The notes under the pieces are model-generated. The model did no database searches. It saw nothing but the letters and a program-made list of their open reading frames with translations, and was not told the DNA's origin. Made by a program: the position numbers and the translations under genes. From contig NZ_JAJSEE010000002.1 of the NCBI RefSeq assembly GCF_023555375.1, positions 124,001 through 188,000 on the forward strand: a stretch of DNA of 64,000 nucleotides. Direction: 5' to 3'. Of the stretch, positions 19,064 through 27,675 are shown in pieces (position 1 is the first letter of the stretch; the number at the start of each line of letters is the position of its first letter). The stretch comes from Guyparkeria hydrothermalis (GTDB lineage: Bacteria; Pseudomonadota; Gammaproteobacteria; Halothiobacillales; Halothiobacillaceae).

Positions 19064-19612
19064 CGGGAACGTGTCACGGATGAGCCGACAGCCGATTTTG
19101 GATGTCGAGCTGATGCCCTTGTTGGCGTTGGGGGCGGTTTCCGCCCGCCGCTTGCGTGGTGCGATCTCCTTGATCGCCGTGCGCGGCGGTCGGGGCGATT
19201 TTCTTTGCTCGCGCGAAAGAAAACCGCCGAAAAGAAACGCGCCGAATGTCTCGTCGCCCTGCGGGCGATCCCCTGCGTTTCTCATTCCAGCCGGGCCGCG
19301 CCGACGGGCATCCCTGCCCGACGGCGCGATGGCGCGCGTCCCTGCGCGCCACCCTTCGGGCGTTTCCGGCTTCCATTGCGATACTCGGCGAGACATACGG
19401 AACGGCCGAGCGCTGGTGGGCTTTTCGAGCAGGACCGATGCTTTTCCGACTTTCGTCGCCTCGGCTGGTCGTAGGAGCGGCTTTAGCCGCGAAGGGGCAC
19501 GGTGTGCGGTTCGAGGTTCGGCTGCTTCGCGCCTCAATTCGCGCCTTAAGGCGCTCCTACGTGCTGGTTCAAACGCCGTGGGTGTTCGTGGCGCGAGCGA
19601 GGAGGTAACCCG
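19064..19612. other. 549-base intergenic region with hairpin-rich repeat and REP-like pair
   Basis: No gene is supported here. From about 19198 a block starting TTTTCTTTGCTCGCGCGAAA, with AAGAAAA and CGAAAAGAA strings, resembles the arms of the palindromic island at 52487-53140. Several short hairpins follow whose loops contain TCCCTG (for example CGGGCATCCCTGCCCG and GGCGCGCGTCCCTGCGCGCC, about 19300-19350). A REP-like inverted pair closes the region. The murJ Shine-Dalgarno is at its end. Confidence 0.7.
19471..19561. repeat. REP-like inverted pair upstream of murJ
   Basis: GTAGGAGCGGCTTTAGCCGC starts at 19471, and GCGCCTTAAGGCGCTCCTAC (19541-19560) is the opposed head. The core differs from the 15030-15153 pair (GTAGGAGCGGC versus GTGGGAGCGGG), so two REP sub-types seem to coexist. 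Confidence 0.65.
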
Positions 19613-21199
19613 TTGAGCATCTGGAAGAGCAGCGCGGCCTTCGGTGGGATGACGATGATCTCGCGGGTGCTGGGTTTCGTCCGCGACATGCTGCTCGCGC
19701 GTGTGTTCGGCGCCAGCGCGGCGATGGACGCCTTCTTCGTCGTCTTCAAGATTCCGAACTTCCTGCGCCGGCTGTTCGCCGAGGGCGCCTTCCAGCAGGC
19801 GTTCGTGCCGGTACTGTCCGAGTACCGCGAGACCTCGACGCGCGAGGAGCTCAAGCGCTACGTCGATTACATGTTCGGCACGCTGGCGGCGATCGTCGCG
19901 GTGGTCGTCGCGCTGGGAATCGCCGGCGCGCCGCTGCTGGTGATGCTGTTCGCACCCGGTTTCACCGACGACCCGGCCCAGCTCGAGATGGCCGAGACGA
20001 TGCTCGCGATCACCTTCCCCTACCTGCTGTTCATCTCGCTGACCGCCTTCGTCGCCAGCAGCCTGAACGCCTTCGGCCGCTTCGCCATGCCGGCGCTCGC
20101 GCCCATCTGGCTCAATCTGAGCCTGATTGCCGCGACACTGATCGCCGCGCCGTTCTTCGACGAGCCGGTGATGGCGCTGGCCTGGGGCGTATTCATCGCC
20201 GGAATCCTGCAGCTGTTCTTCCTGTTGCCGTTCCTCGCCCGGTTGGGGTTGCTGCCGCGCCCGCGCCTCGGTCATCACCCCGGGGTAAGAAAGACGCTGC
20301 GGCTGATGCTGCCGGCGATGTTCGGTGCCTCGGTCACGCAGATCAATCTGCTGGTCGACACCATCCTCGCCTCCCTGCTGGTGGCCGGTTCGGTGAGCTG
20401 GCTGTACTACTCCGACCGGCTGGTCGAGCTGCCGCTGGGGGTATTTGGTGTGGCGATCGGCACGGTCATCCTGCCCGCCCTGTCGCGCGCGTTCGCCCGG
20501 GGCAGCGACGAGGATTACAATCGCACCGTCAACGGCGCCCTGCGCCTGACCCTGCTGATCGGCGTGCCGGCGATGGCCGGGCTGATCGGCCTGTCGGTAC
20601 CGATTCTGGTCACCCTGTTCGAGTACGGCGCGTTCACCCCCACCGATACCCAGATGGTGTCGATGGCGATGGTCGCCTACGCGCTCGGCCTGCCGGCGTT
20701 CCTGCTGATCAAGATCTTCGCCCCGGGTTTCTTTGCCCGGCAGGACACGGTCACCCCGGTGCGCATCGCGGTGATCTCGGTGGTCGCCAATCTGGTCTTC
20801 AAGGCGCTGCTGGTGCTGCCGTGGATCCTCTGGCTGGGCGGTAACCTTGCCCACGTGGGGCTGGCGTTGACCACCGTGATGGCCGCCTGGGTCAACGCCC
20901 TGTTGCTGGGCTGGACCCTGCGCCAGCGCGGTGCCTGGCAGGTGGAGGCGGGCACGCGGCGGTTTATCGGCCACATCACGCTTGCCGCGCTCGTCATGGC
21001 CGGCCTGCTCCTCTGGGTCAGCCCGGCCGCCGAGATCTGGACCGGCTGGGCCTGGTTCGAACGGCTTGGCGCCGTGCTTGGCCTGATCGCGCTGGGCGTG
21101 GGCATCTTCCTCGCGGCGGCCGCGATCCTCGGGCAGACGCCGCGCCGCCTGGTATCGGTGGTCGCCTTCGATCGGCAGGTGCCGCCCGAACACCAATGA
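19613..21199 (+). CDS. murJ: Lipid II flippase MurJ (MviN)
   Basis: 528-residue, roughly 14-helix membrane protein that flips lipid II for peptidoglycan synthesis. Family strings are GGMTMISRVLGFVRDMLLARVFGAS (residues 11-35), FFVVFKIPNFLRRLFAEGAFQQAFVPV and GLSVPILVTLFEYGAFTPTDT. It starts at TTG 19613, supported by a perfect GGAGG at 19601-19605 and by the MSIWKSSAAFGG homology start. It heads a murJ-ribF-rmuC run. Confidence 0.95.
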   Translation: MSIWKSSAAFGGMTMISRVLGFVRDMLLARVFGASAAMDAFFVVFKIPNFLRRLFAEGAFQQAFVPVLSEYRETSTREELKRYVDYMFGTLAAIVAVVVALGIAGAPLLVMLFAPGFTDDPAQLEMAETMLAITFPYLLFISLTAFVASSLNAFGRFAMPALAPIWLNLSLIAATLIAAPFFDEPVMALAWGVFIAGILQLFFLLPFLARLGLLPRPRLGHHPGVRKTLRLMLPAMFGASVTQINLLVDTILASLLVAGSVSWLYYSDRLVELPLGVFGVAIGTVILPALSRAFARGSDEDYNRTVNGALRLTLLIGVPAMAGLIGLSVPILVTLFEYGAFTPTDTQMVSMAMVAYALGLPAFLLIKIFAPGFFARQDTVTPVRIAVISVVANLVFKALLVLPWILWLGGNLAHVGLALTTVMAAWVNALLLGWTLRQRGAWQVEAGTRRFIGHITLAALVMAGLLLWVSPAAEIWTGWAWFERLGAVLGLIALGVGIFLAAAAILGQTPRRLVSVVAFDRQVPPEHQ

Positions 21200-21238
21200 C
21201 GGAATGGCAATGACGGAACGGTAATGAAGGAAGCCCGC

Positions 21239-22237
21239 ATGCAACTCGTCCGCCTGTCACCCGGGACATCGTCCACCGATGCCGCCTCGAGCGCCGGCGC
21301 GGTGGTCACCATCGGCAATTTCGACGGCGTGCACCGGGGGCATCGCGCGGTGATCCGGCAGGCCGCCGCGCGTACCGACGAGCTGGGGCTGCCGCTGACG
21401 GTGGTGATCTTCGAGCCGCTGCCGCGGGAGTTTTTCGCCGAACGCCATGGGGTTCCGCCCGTGGCGCGGCTCACCCGCCTGCGCGAGCGCTTCCAGGCCT
21501 TCGAGGCGCTTGGCGTGGTCGACCGGCTGGTGTTGATGCCCTTCAATGCGCAGCTGGCCAGCATGTCGGCACAAGACTTCGTCAACGAGTTGCTGGTCGA
21601 GGCGCTGGGTGCGCGCCACGTCGTGATCGGCGACGATTTTCGCTTCGGCGCCAAACGCGCCGGCGATTTCGCCTTGTTGGCATCGATGGGACCGGAACTC
21701 GGCTTCGGCGTCGAGCGGGCGGTGACCGTCACCCTCGACGGCGAGCGGGTGTCCTCGACGCGGGTGCGCGCGGCGCTCGAGGCCCGCGACGTGGTTGGCG
21801 CCGCGCGCCTGCTCGGTCATCCGTTCTTTCTCTGTGGGCGGGTGATGCACGGCGACAAGCGCGGCCGCCAGCTGGGTTTTCCCACCGCGAACATCGCGCT
21901 GCGACGCCGTCTGTCGCCGTTGCGTGGTGTCTTCCTGGTGCGGATGAGCGGCATCGACGGCGGGCCGCGCTTCGGCGTGGCCAATATCGGCACCCGTCCG
22001 ACCGTCGACGGCGGCGAAGCGCGCCTCGAGGTGTTCGTGCTCGACTTCGACGGCGATCTCTATGGGCAGTCGGCGACGGTGGAGTTTCTCGCCGATATCC
22101 GCGACGAGCGGCGCTTCGATTCGCTGGAGGCCCTGGTCGAGCAGATCGGGGCGGACGTGGCCGAGGCGCGCCGACTAATCGACACGCACCGCCGGGCAGG
22201 CACGCCCTGGCCGGTGGATGAAGGAGAGACCGCATGA
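21239..22237 (+). CDS. ribF: Bifunctional riboflavin kinase/FAD synthetase RibF
   Basis: 332 residues. The N-terminal FMN adenylyltransferase domain carries GNFDGVHRGH (26-35) and later SSTRVRAAL. The C-terminal flavokinase domain has GDKRGRQLGFPTANI and FGVANIGTRPTV. Together they convert riboflavin to FMN and FAD. ATG 21239 is preferred over ATG 21224 because GAAGGAAG lies between them at correct spacing for the later one. The stop overlaps the rmuC start (ATGA). Confidence 0.95.
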   Translation: MQLVRLSPGTSSTDAASSAGAVVTIGNFDGVHRGHRAVIRQAAARTDELGLPLTVVIFEPLPREFFAERHGVPPVARLTRLRERFQAFEALGVVDRLVLMPFNAQLASMSAQDFVNELLVEALGARHVVIGDDFRFGAKRAGDFALLASMGPELGFGVERAVTVTLDGERVSSTRVRAALEARDVVGAARLLGHPFFLCGRVMHGDKRGRQLGFPTANIALRRRLSPLRGVFLVRMSGIDGGPRFGVANIGTRPTVDGGEARLEVFVLDFDGDLYGQSATVEFLADIRDERRFDSLEALVEQIGADVAEARRLIDTHRRAGTPWPVDEGETA

Positions 22238-23787
22238 CGTCCATCGACGTGCTGATCGACAACCCGATCGCCTGGGGACTGGCGGGGTTCGCCCTGGTCA
22301 TGCTGGTGGCGACCGCCTGGCTGGCGGCGCGACTGCGGGCCGAGACGCGCGAGCGCGATCGCCTGACCACCGAACAGGAGCGTCTCGAGACCCTGCTGGA
22401 GGCGGAGACCGAATCGCTCGCTGCCGCCCGCGAGACGTTGGCGGACGCACGCACCATGGCGGCCCGCCATGAAACCGAGCGCCAGCACCTCGTGGAGATG
22501 CGCGATGCCCTCGAGATGCGCCGCCGGGAGGCGCAGGCGGCACTGGACGCCGAGCGGGAGATGACCGCCACGCTCAAGGCGGAGAAGGCCGAGCTGACCG
22601 AACGGCTCGAGCGTGAACGCGAGGCGGCCGAGGAGAAGCTCAAGCTCCTCGACGAGGCGCGCGAGAAGCTGGCGGATGCCTTCAAGGGGCTGTCGGCCGA
22701 TGCGCTGTCGCGCAACAACGAATCCTTCCTCAAGCTCGCCCGCGAAAACCTCGAACGCTTCCAGCACCAGGCAAAGGATGATCTCACCGCCCGCCACAAG
22801 GCGATCGAGCAGCTCACCGGCCCGATTCGCGAGCGCCTGGAGAAGTTCGACACCAAGCTTGACGGGCTCGAGCAGGCGCGCACCAGCGCCTACTCGGCGC
22901 TCAACCAGCAGGTCAACGACCTGCTGCAGACCCACCTGCCGCGCCTGCACCGCGAGACCGCCGATCTGGTCAAGGCGCTGCGCCAGCCGCAGGCGCGCGG
23001 GCGCTGGGGCGAGCTGCAACTCAAACGCGTGGTCGAGATGGCCGGCATGCTCGAGCACTGCGACTTCGAAGAGCAGGTCAGCCAGACCACCGAGGCCGGT
23101 CGCCTGCGCCCCGACATGATCGTGCACCTGCCGGGCGGCCGGCAGGTGGTGGTCGACGCCAAGGCCCCGGTGGATGCCTACCTCGAGGCCGTCGAGGCGC
23201 ACGACGAGACCGCGCGCAAGGCCGCCCTGGTCAGTCACGCCCGGCAGGTGCGCGCCCACGTCGGTCAGCTGGCGAAGAAGAGCTACTTCGACCAGTTCGA
23301 CCCGTCGCCCGAGTTCGTGGTGCTGTTCGTCCCCGGCGAGGCCTTCTTCTCCGCGGCGCTGGCCGAGGACCCGGGGTTGATCGAGTACGGCGCCGAGAAC
23401 CGCGTCATCCCCGCCAGTCCCACCACCCTGATCGCGCTGTTGAAGGCCGTCTCCTACGGCTGGCGCCAGGAAGCCATGGCGCAGAACGCCGCCGAGGTGG
23501 CCGCACTGGGCAAGGAGCTCTACGAGCGCATCGGCACGCTCGCCGATCACTGGAACAAGGTCGGCAACCGGCTCAACCAGGCGGTGGATGCCTACAACAG
23601 CTCGGTGGGTACGCTCGAATCCCGCGTGCTGCCCAGCGCGCGCAAGTTCCGCGATCTGAAGACCGTTTCCGCCGAGAAGGACATCGCCTCGCTCGACCCG
23701 GTGACCCAGGAGCCGCGCTCGCTGACGGCCGCCGAATTGACGGAGGCGTTGTCGGAAGCCGATGAGGGCAAATCGCCGCAAGGCTGA
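22234..23787 (+). CDS. rmuC: DNA recombination protein RmuC
   Basis: 517 residues. An N-terminal membrane helix (NPIAWGLAGFALVMLVATAW) is followed by a long coiled coil (about residues 35-150, rich in E/R/A/L). The RmuC nuclease-like domain has RWGELQLKRVVEMAGM, RPDMIVHLPGGRQVVVDAKAP and KSYFDQFDPSPEFVVLFVPGE. The DxK-type core in VVVDAKAP is intact. RmuC limits inversions at short inverted repeats, which is of interest next to the palindrome-rich regions of this window. It is translationally coupled to ribF. Confidence 0.93.
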   Translation: MTSIDVLIDNPIAWGLAGFALVMLVATAWLAARLRAETRERDRLTTEQERLETLLEAETESLAAARETLADARTMAARHETERQHLVEMRDALEMRRREAQAALDAEREMTATLKAEKAELTERLEREREAAEEKLKLLDEAREKLADAFKGLSADALSRNNESFLKLARENLERFQHQAKDDLTARHKAIEQLTGPIRERLEKFDTKLDGLEQARTSAYSALNQQVNDLLQTHLPRLHRETADLVKALRQPQARGRWGELQLKRVVEMAGMLEHCDFEEQVSQTTEAGRLRPDMIVHLPGGRQVVVDAKAPVDAYLEAVEAHDETARKAALVSHARQVRAHVGQLAKKSYFDQFDPSPEFVVLFVPGEAFFSAALAEDPGLIEYGAENRVIPASPTTLIALLKAVSYGWRQEAMAQNAAEVAALGKELYERIGTLADHWNKVGNRLNQAVDAYNSSVGTLESRVLPSARKFRDLKTVSAEKDIASLDPVTQEPRSLTAAELTEALSEADEGKSPQG

Positions 23788-23848
23788 CGGCAGCGAGTCA
23801 CGTCGTCGACTAGGGTGGTGGGGCAATCACCATCAGAGGAGATGACGC

Positions 23849-24316
23849 ATGAAACATGGTAGCCAGTGGCTGGGTCGCGGCCTGATCGGGGCGGCGTTCC
23901 TGCTGCCGTTCGCCGCCCAGGGGGCGAACGGCCTGAATGTGATCGAGAGCCAGCACGGCGTGGCCGAGACCGAAGAGCGGTTGGTCGAGGCGGTTGAGGG
24001 CAAGGGGCTGACGGTGATGGCCCAGGTCGATCACCAGGCCAATGCCCAGACGGTCGACCTGGAGATGCCGCCGACCCGAGTCGTGATCTTCGGCAACCCG
24101 CAGGGCGGCACGCAGCTGATGAAGTGCGCCCCGACCGTCGCCATCGACCTGCCGATGAAGATGCTGATCTGGCAGGACGGCGAGACGGTCAAGGTAGGCT
24201 ACAACCGGGTCGATTACCTGGTCGAGCGACACGGCATCGGCGATTGTGCCGCGCCGGTACAGGAGACGATGAAAAAGACACTCGATGGGTTGGCACATAC
24301 CGCCGCCGGTGACTGA
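23849..24316 (+). CDS. DUF302 domain secreted protein
   Basis: 155 residues with signal peptide (LIGAAFLLPFAAQGANG, cleavage near residue 26) and a DUF302 core: VAETEERLVEAVEGKGLTVM, then VVIFGNPQGGTQLM and IDLPMKMLIWQDGETVKVGYN. The family is widespread and of unknown function, and the fold is a small alpha/beta sandwich. AGAGGAGAT precedes ATG 23849. It is followed at once by a shared bidirectional terminator. Confidence 0.85.
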   Translation: MKHGSQWLGRGLIGAAFLLPFAAQGANGLNVIESQHGVAETEERLVEAVEGKGLTVMAQVDHQANAQTVDLEMPPTRVVIFGNPQGGTQLMKCAPTVAIDLPMKMLIWQDGETVKVGYNRVDYLVERHGIGDCAAPVQETMKKTLDGLAHTAAGD

Positions 24317-24334
24317 ACCGTTCCGAGGCAGGCA

Positions 24335-24367
24335 AAAGAAAAGGCCGGGAAAAATCCCGGCCTTTTT
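24335..24367. terminator. Bidirectional terminator between the DUF302 gene and cusA
   Basis: A 10-bp stem (AAGGCCGGGA, 24341-24350, with TCCCGGCCTT, 24355-24364) around AAAA. An A-run precedes it and TTTTTT follows, so it can end both convergent transcripts. Confidence 0.9.
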
Positions 24368-24390
24368 TGGTTTCGATTAACGGGCCGCGC

Positions 24391-27300
24391 CTACGCGGTT
24401 TCGGGCAGCTTGCGTCGCTGCCACAGCCAGTAGATGACCGGCAGGACGACCATCGACAGGAACGGCGCGCTGATCATGCCGCCCACCATCGGCGCGGCGA
24501 TGCGCGACATCACCTCGGAGCCGGTGCCGTGGCCGATCATGATCGGCATCAGACCGGCGAGAATCACCGCCACGGTCATTGCCTTGGGGCGAACCCGCAA
24601 TACCGCGCCTTCCATCAGCGCCTCCTTGAGGTCGGCCCGGGTATTGAGTAACTCCTCGCGCCGGTAGCGCTCGATCGCCTGGTCGAGGTAGATCAGCATC
24701 ACCACGCCGAACTCAGCGGCCACGCCGGCCAGCGCGATCAGGCCGACGGCCACCGCGATCGAGAGGTTGTAGCCCAGTGCCCACAGCAGCCAGAAGCTGC
24801 CGATCAGGGCGAATGGCAGGCTGGCCATGATCATCACCGCCTTTCCGCCGTGACGGAAGGTGAGATACAGCAGCACGAAGATGATCGCGAGCGTCAGGGG
24901 CACCACCTGCTTGAGTCGCTCGGCGGCGCGTTCCATGTAGCGGTACTGGCCGGCCCACTCGATCGCATAGCCCGGCGGCAGGTCGACCTCTTCCTTGAGT
25001 ACCTCCTTGGCGCGGGCGACATAACCGCCCAGATCGACGCCGCTGGTGGTGACGAAGACGAAGCCGGCCGGTCGGCTGTTCTCCGACTTGATCACCGGTG
25101 GGCCGGACTGGATCTCGACGGTGGCCACCTGCCCCAGTGCGACCGATGAGCCGCCCGGCGTGACGATCGGCAAATCGCGCAGCTTTTCCACCGAGTGCCG
25201 ATCGGCCTGCGGGTAGCGCAGGCTGACCGGATAGCGCTCCAGCCCTTCAACGGTGTCGGTTACCTTGACCCCGCCGACGGCCAGGCTGATGACCTTCTGG
25301 ATGTCGCCGATGTTCAGGCCGAAACGGGCGGCCTTCTCGCGGTCCGGGGTGATCACGACGTAGCGCCCGTCCGAGGTGCGGTCGGCGAAGGCGCTGCGGG
25401 TGCCCGGCAGCTTCTTCAGCGCGGTCTCGACCTGCTTGCCGACGTCCTCGATCTGGTCCAGGTCCGAGCCGGTGATCTTGATGCCGATCGGCGTCTGAAT
25501 GCCGGTGGTCTGCATGTCGATCCGTGTCTTGATCGGCATGACCCAGGCGTTGTTCAGGCTGGGGAAATCCACCTTTTCGTTCAGTCGCTCGATCAGGTCG
25601 TCCAGCGTCACGCCCTCGCGCCACTCGTCACGCGGCTTGAGGGTGATGCTGGTCTCGATCATGGTCAGCGGCGCCGGGTCGGTGGCCGTGTCGGCCCGGC
25701 CGATCTTGCCGAACACGCGCTCGACCTCGGGCTCCTCGCTGATCAGCTTGTCGACTTGCTGCAGGAGGATGCGGGCCTCGCCGATCGACAGACCCGGCAG
25801 GGTAGTCGGCATGTAGAGCAAGTCCCCTTCGTCGAGCTGGGGCATGAACTCCGAGCCCAGGCCGCTACCAAGGCTGGCCAATCGCGGCGAGCCGTCGAAC
25901 CAATCGCTCCACTGGTCCTCCAGATCCGACTGCCAGTCGGTAACCGTCGCCTGCCAGTCGGTGTCACCGGCCCATTTGAGCGGGGCCAGAAAGCCGGTTA
26001 CGCCGGCAAACGGCAGCACCATCGAGAACAGAGCGACGAAGGCGATCACCAGCACGGTCTTGGGGAAGCGCAGCGCGTTCGACAGCAGCGGCCGGTAACC
26101 CCAGATCAAGAAGCGGTTGATCGGGTTGGACTCCTCCGACGGGATGCGCCCGCGGATGAAGTAGCCCATCAGCACCGGGATCAGCGTGACCGCGAGACCC
26201 GCGGCCGCGGCCATCGCGTAGGTCTTGGTATAGGCCAGCGGCGCGAACAGTCGACCTTCCTGTGCCTCCAGCGCGAATACCGGCACAAACGAGAGCGTGA
26301 TCACCAACAGCGAGAAGAACAGCGCTGGGCCGACCTCGCTGGCCGACTTGGCGATCAGCCCCCAGTGGACCTCGCCCTCGGGGGGCTTGCCGTGCGTCTC
26401 CCGGTAGCGTGCCAGGTGCTTGTGAGCGTTCTCGATCATGACGATCGCCGCGTCGACCATCGCGCCGATGGCGATGGCGATGCCGCCGAGCGACATGATG
26501 TTGGCGTTGATGCCCTGCCAGTTCATGACGATGAAGGCGGTCAGGATGCCCAGCGGCAGGCTGACGATCGCCACCAGCGCCGAACGCAGGTGGAACAGGA
26601 AGATCAGGCTCACGAGGGCCACGACCAGGAATTCCTCGATCAGCTTCGTCTCGAGGAAGGCCACGGCACGTTCGATCACGCCGCTGCGGTCGTAGGTGGT
26701 CAGCACCTCGACGCCGTCGGGCAGGCCCGGCTTGACGTCATCGAGCTTCTCCTTGACCGCCGCGATCACCTCGCGGGCGTTCTCGCCGCTGCGCATCACC
26801 ACGATGCCGCCAACGACCTCGCCCTTGCCGTCAAGCTCGGCCACCCCGCGGCGCTCGGCCGGCCCGACCTCGACCCGACCTAGATCGCGGACCGTGATCG
26901 GGGTGCCCTTGTCGGTCACGCCCACCGGAATCTGCTCGATGTCCTCGGCGGATTTGAGATAACCACGGCTGGTGATCATGTACTCGGCGCCACCGCGCTC
27001 GATCACGCCGCCGCCGACCTCGCGGTTCGCCTGGGAGATCGCCTCGCGCAGGCGGTTGATCGAGATGTTGAAGGCGCGCAGACGCTGCGGGTCGACCACG
27101 ATCTGGTACTCGCGGACCATGCCGCCGACGGTGGCCACCTCGGCGACGCCCTCGACCGACTCGAGCTGGAACTTGAGGAACCAGTTCTGCAGCGTGGTCA
27201 GCTCGGAGAGATCATGCTGCCCGGTCGGGTCGTTGAGCGCGTACTGGAACACCCAGCCGACGCCGGTCGCATCCGGCCCCAGCTTCGGCGTGACCTCCGA

Positions 27301-27666
27301 TGGCAGATCCTCCGAGGCCTGGTTGAGGTACTCCAGCACCCGCGAGCGCGCCCAGTAGAGGTCGGTGCCCTCCTTGAACGTGACGTAGATGTACGAGTCG
27401 CCGAAGAACGAGTAGCCCCGTACCGCCGTCGAGCCGGGCACGGCCAGCAGCCGCGTGGTCAGCGGATAGGTGACCTGGTCCTGGACGACCTGCGGCGACT
27501 GGCCGGGGAAGGTCGTCTTGACGATCACCTGGGTGTCCGACAAGTCCGGGATGGCGTCCAGCGGCGTCGCCTTCCAGGCTGCCCAGCCGATTGCGGCGAG
27601 CAGGGCGGACAGCAACAAGACCAGCACCCGGAAGCGGATGCTGGCATGAATGATGCGCTCGATCAT
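24391..27666 (-). CDS. cusA: Copper/silver efflux RND pump CusA
   Basis: 1091-residue heavy-metal RND transporter with the CzcA/CusA N-terminus (IERIIHASIRFRVLVLL, then PLDAIPDLSDTQVIVKT), twelve predicted helices and two periplasmic porter loops. The three methionines forming the Cu(I)/Ag(I) site of E. coli CusA appear conserved in the strings LLYMPTTLPG, PLTMIETSITLKP and RIDMQTTGIQTP. This supports monovalent copper/silver rather than Zn/Co specificity. An insert around residues 545-580, rich in W and D (WAGDTDWQATVTDWQSD), is longer than I expect. It is the last gene of the operon, 9 bases after cusB. Confidence 0.95.
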   Translation of the reverse strand: MIERIIHASIRFRVLVLLLSALLAAIGWAAWKATPLDAIPDLSDTQVIVKTTFPGQSPQVVQDQVTYPLTTRLLAVPGSTAVRGYSFFGDSYIYVTFKEGTDLYWARSRVLEYLNQASEDLPSEVTPKLGPDATGVGWVFQYALNDPTGQHDLSELTTLQNWFLKFQLESVEGVAEVATVGGMVREYQIVVDPQRLRAFNISINRLREAISQANREVGGGVIERGGAEYMITSRGYLKSAEDIEQIPVGVTDKGTPITVRDLGRVEVGPAERRGVAELDGKGEVVGGIVVMRSGENAREVIAAVKEKLDDVKPGLPDGVEVLTTYDRSGVIERAVAFLETKLIEEFLVVALVSLIFLFHLRSALVAIVSLPLGILTAFIVMNWQGINANIMSLGGIAIAIGAMVDAAIVMIENAHKHLARYRETHGKPPEGEVHWGLIAKSASEVGPALFFSLLVITLSFVPVFALEAQEGRLFAPLAYTKTYAMAAAAGLAVTLIPVLMGYFIRGRIPSEESNPINRFLIWGYRPLLSNALRFPKTVLVIAFVALFSMVLPFAGVTGFLAPLKWAGDTDWQATVTDWQSDLEDQWSDWFDGSPRLASLGSGLGSEFMPQLDEGDLLYMPTTLPGLSIGEARILLQQVDKLISEEPEVERVFGKIGRADTATDPAPLTMIETSITLKPRDEWREGVTLDDLIERLNEKVDFPSLNNAWVMPIKTRIDMQTTGIQTPIGIKITGSDLDQIEDVGKQVETALKKLPGTRSAFADRTSDGRYVVITPDREKAARFGLNIGDIQKVISLAVGGVKVTDTVEGLERYPVSLRYPQADRHSVEKLRDLPIVTPGGSSVALGQVATVEIQSGPPVIKSENSRPAGFVFVTTSGVDLGGYVARAKEVLKEEVDLPPGYAIEWAGQYRYMERAAERLKQVVPLTLAIIFVLLYLTFRHGGKAVMIMASLPFALIGSFWLLWALGYNLSIAVAVGLIALAGVAAEFGVVMLIYLDQAIERYRREELLNTRADLKEALMEGAVLRVRPKAMTVAVILAGLMPIMIGHGTGSEVMSRIAAPMVGGMISAPFLSMVVLPVIYWLWQRRKLPETA

Positions 27667-27675
27667 GTGGCCCCC

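Noticed and set aside
19205-19608. Short frames in the tesA-murJ gap
   Set aside because: They lie in repeat sequence, overlap one another in different frames and lack ribosome sites.
24391-27666. Possibility that the RND pump is a Zn/Co/Cd (CzcA) type
   Set aside because: The three methionines that mark Cu(I)/Ag(I) specificity appear conserved, and the neighbours (CusB modules, Cys-rich protein) fit copper/silver.
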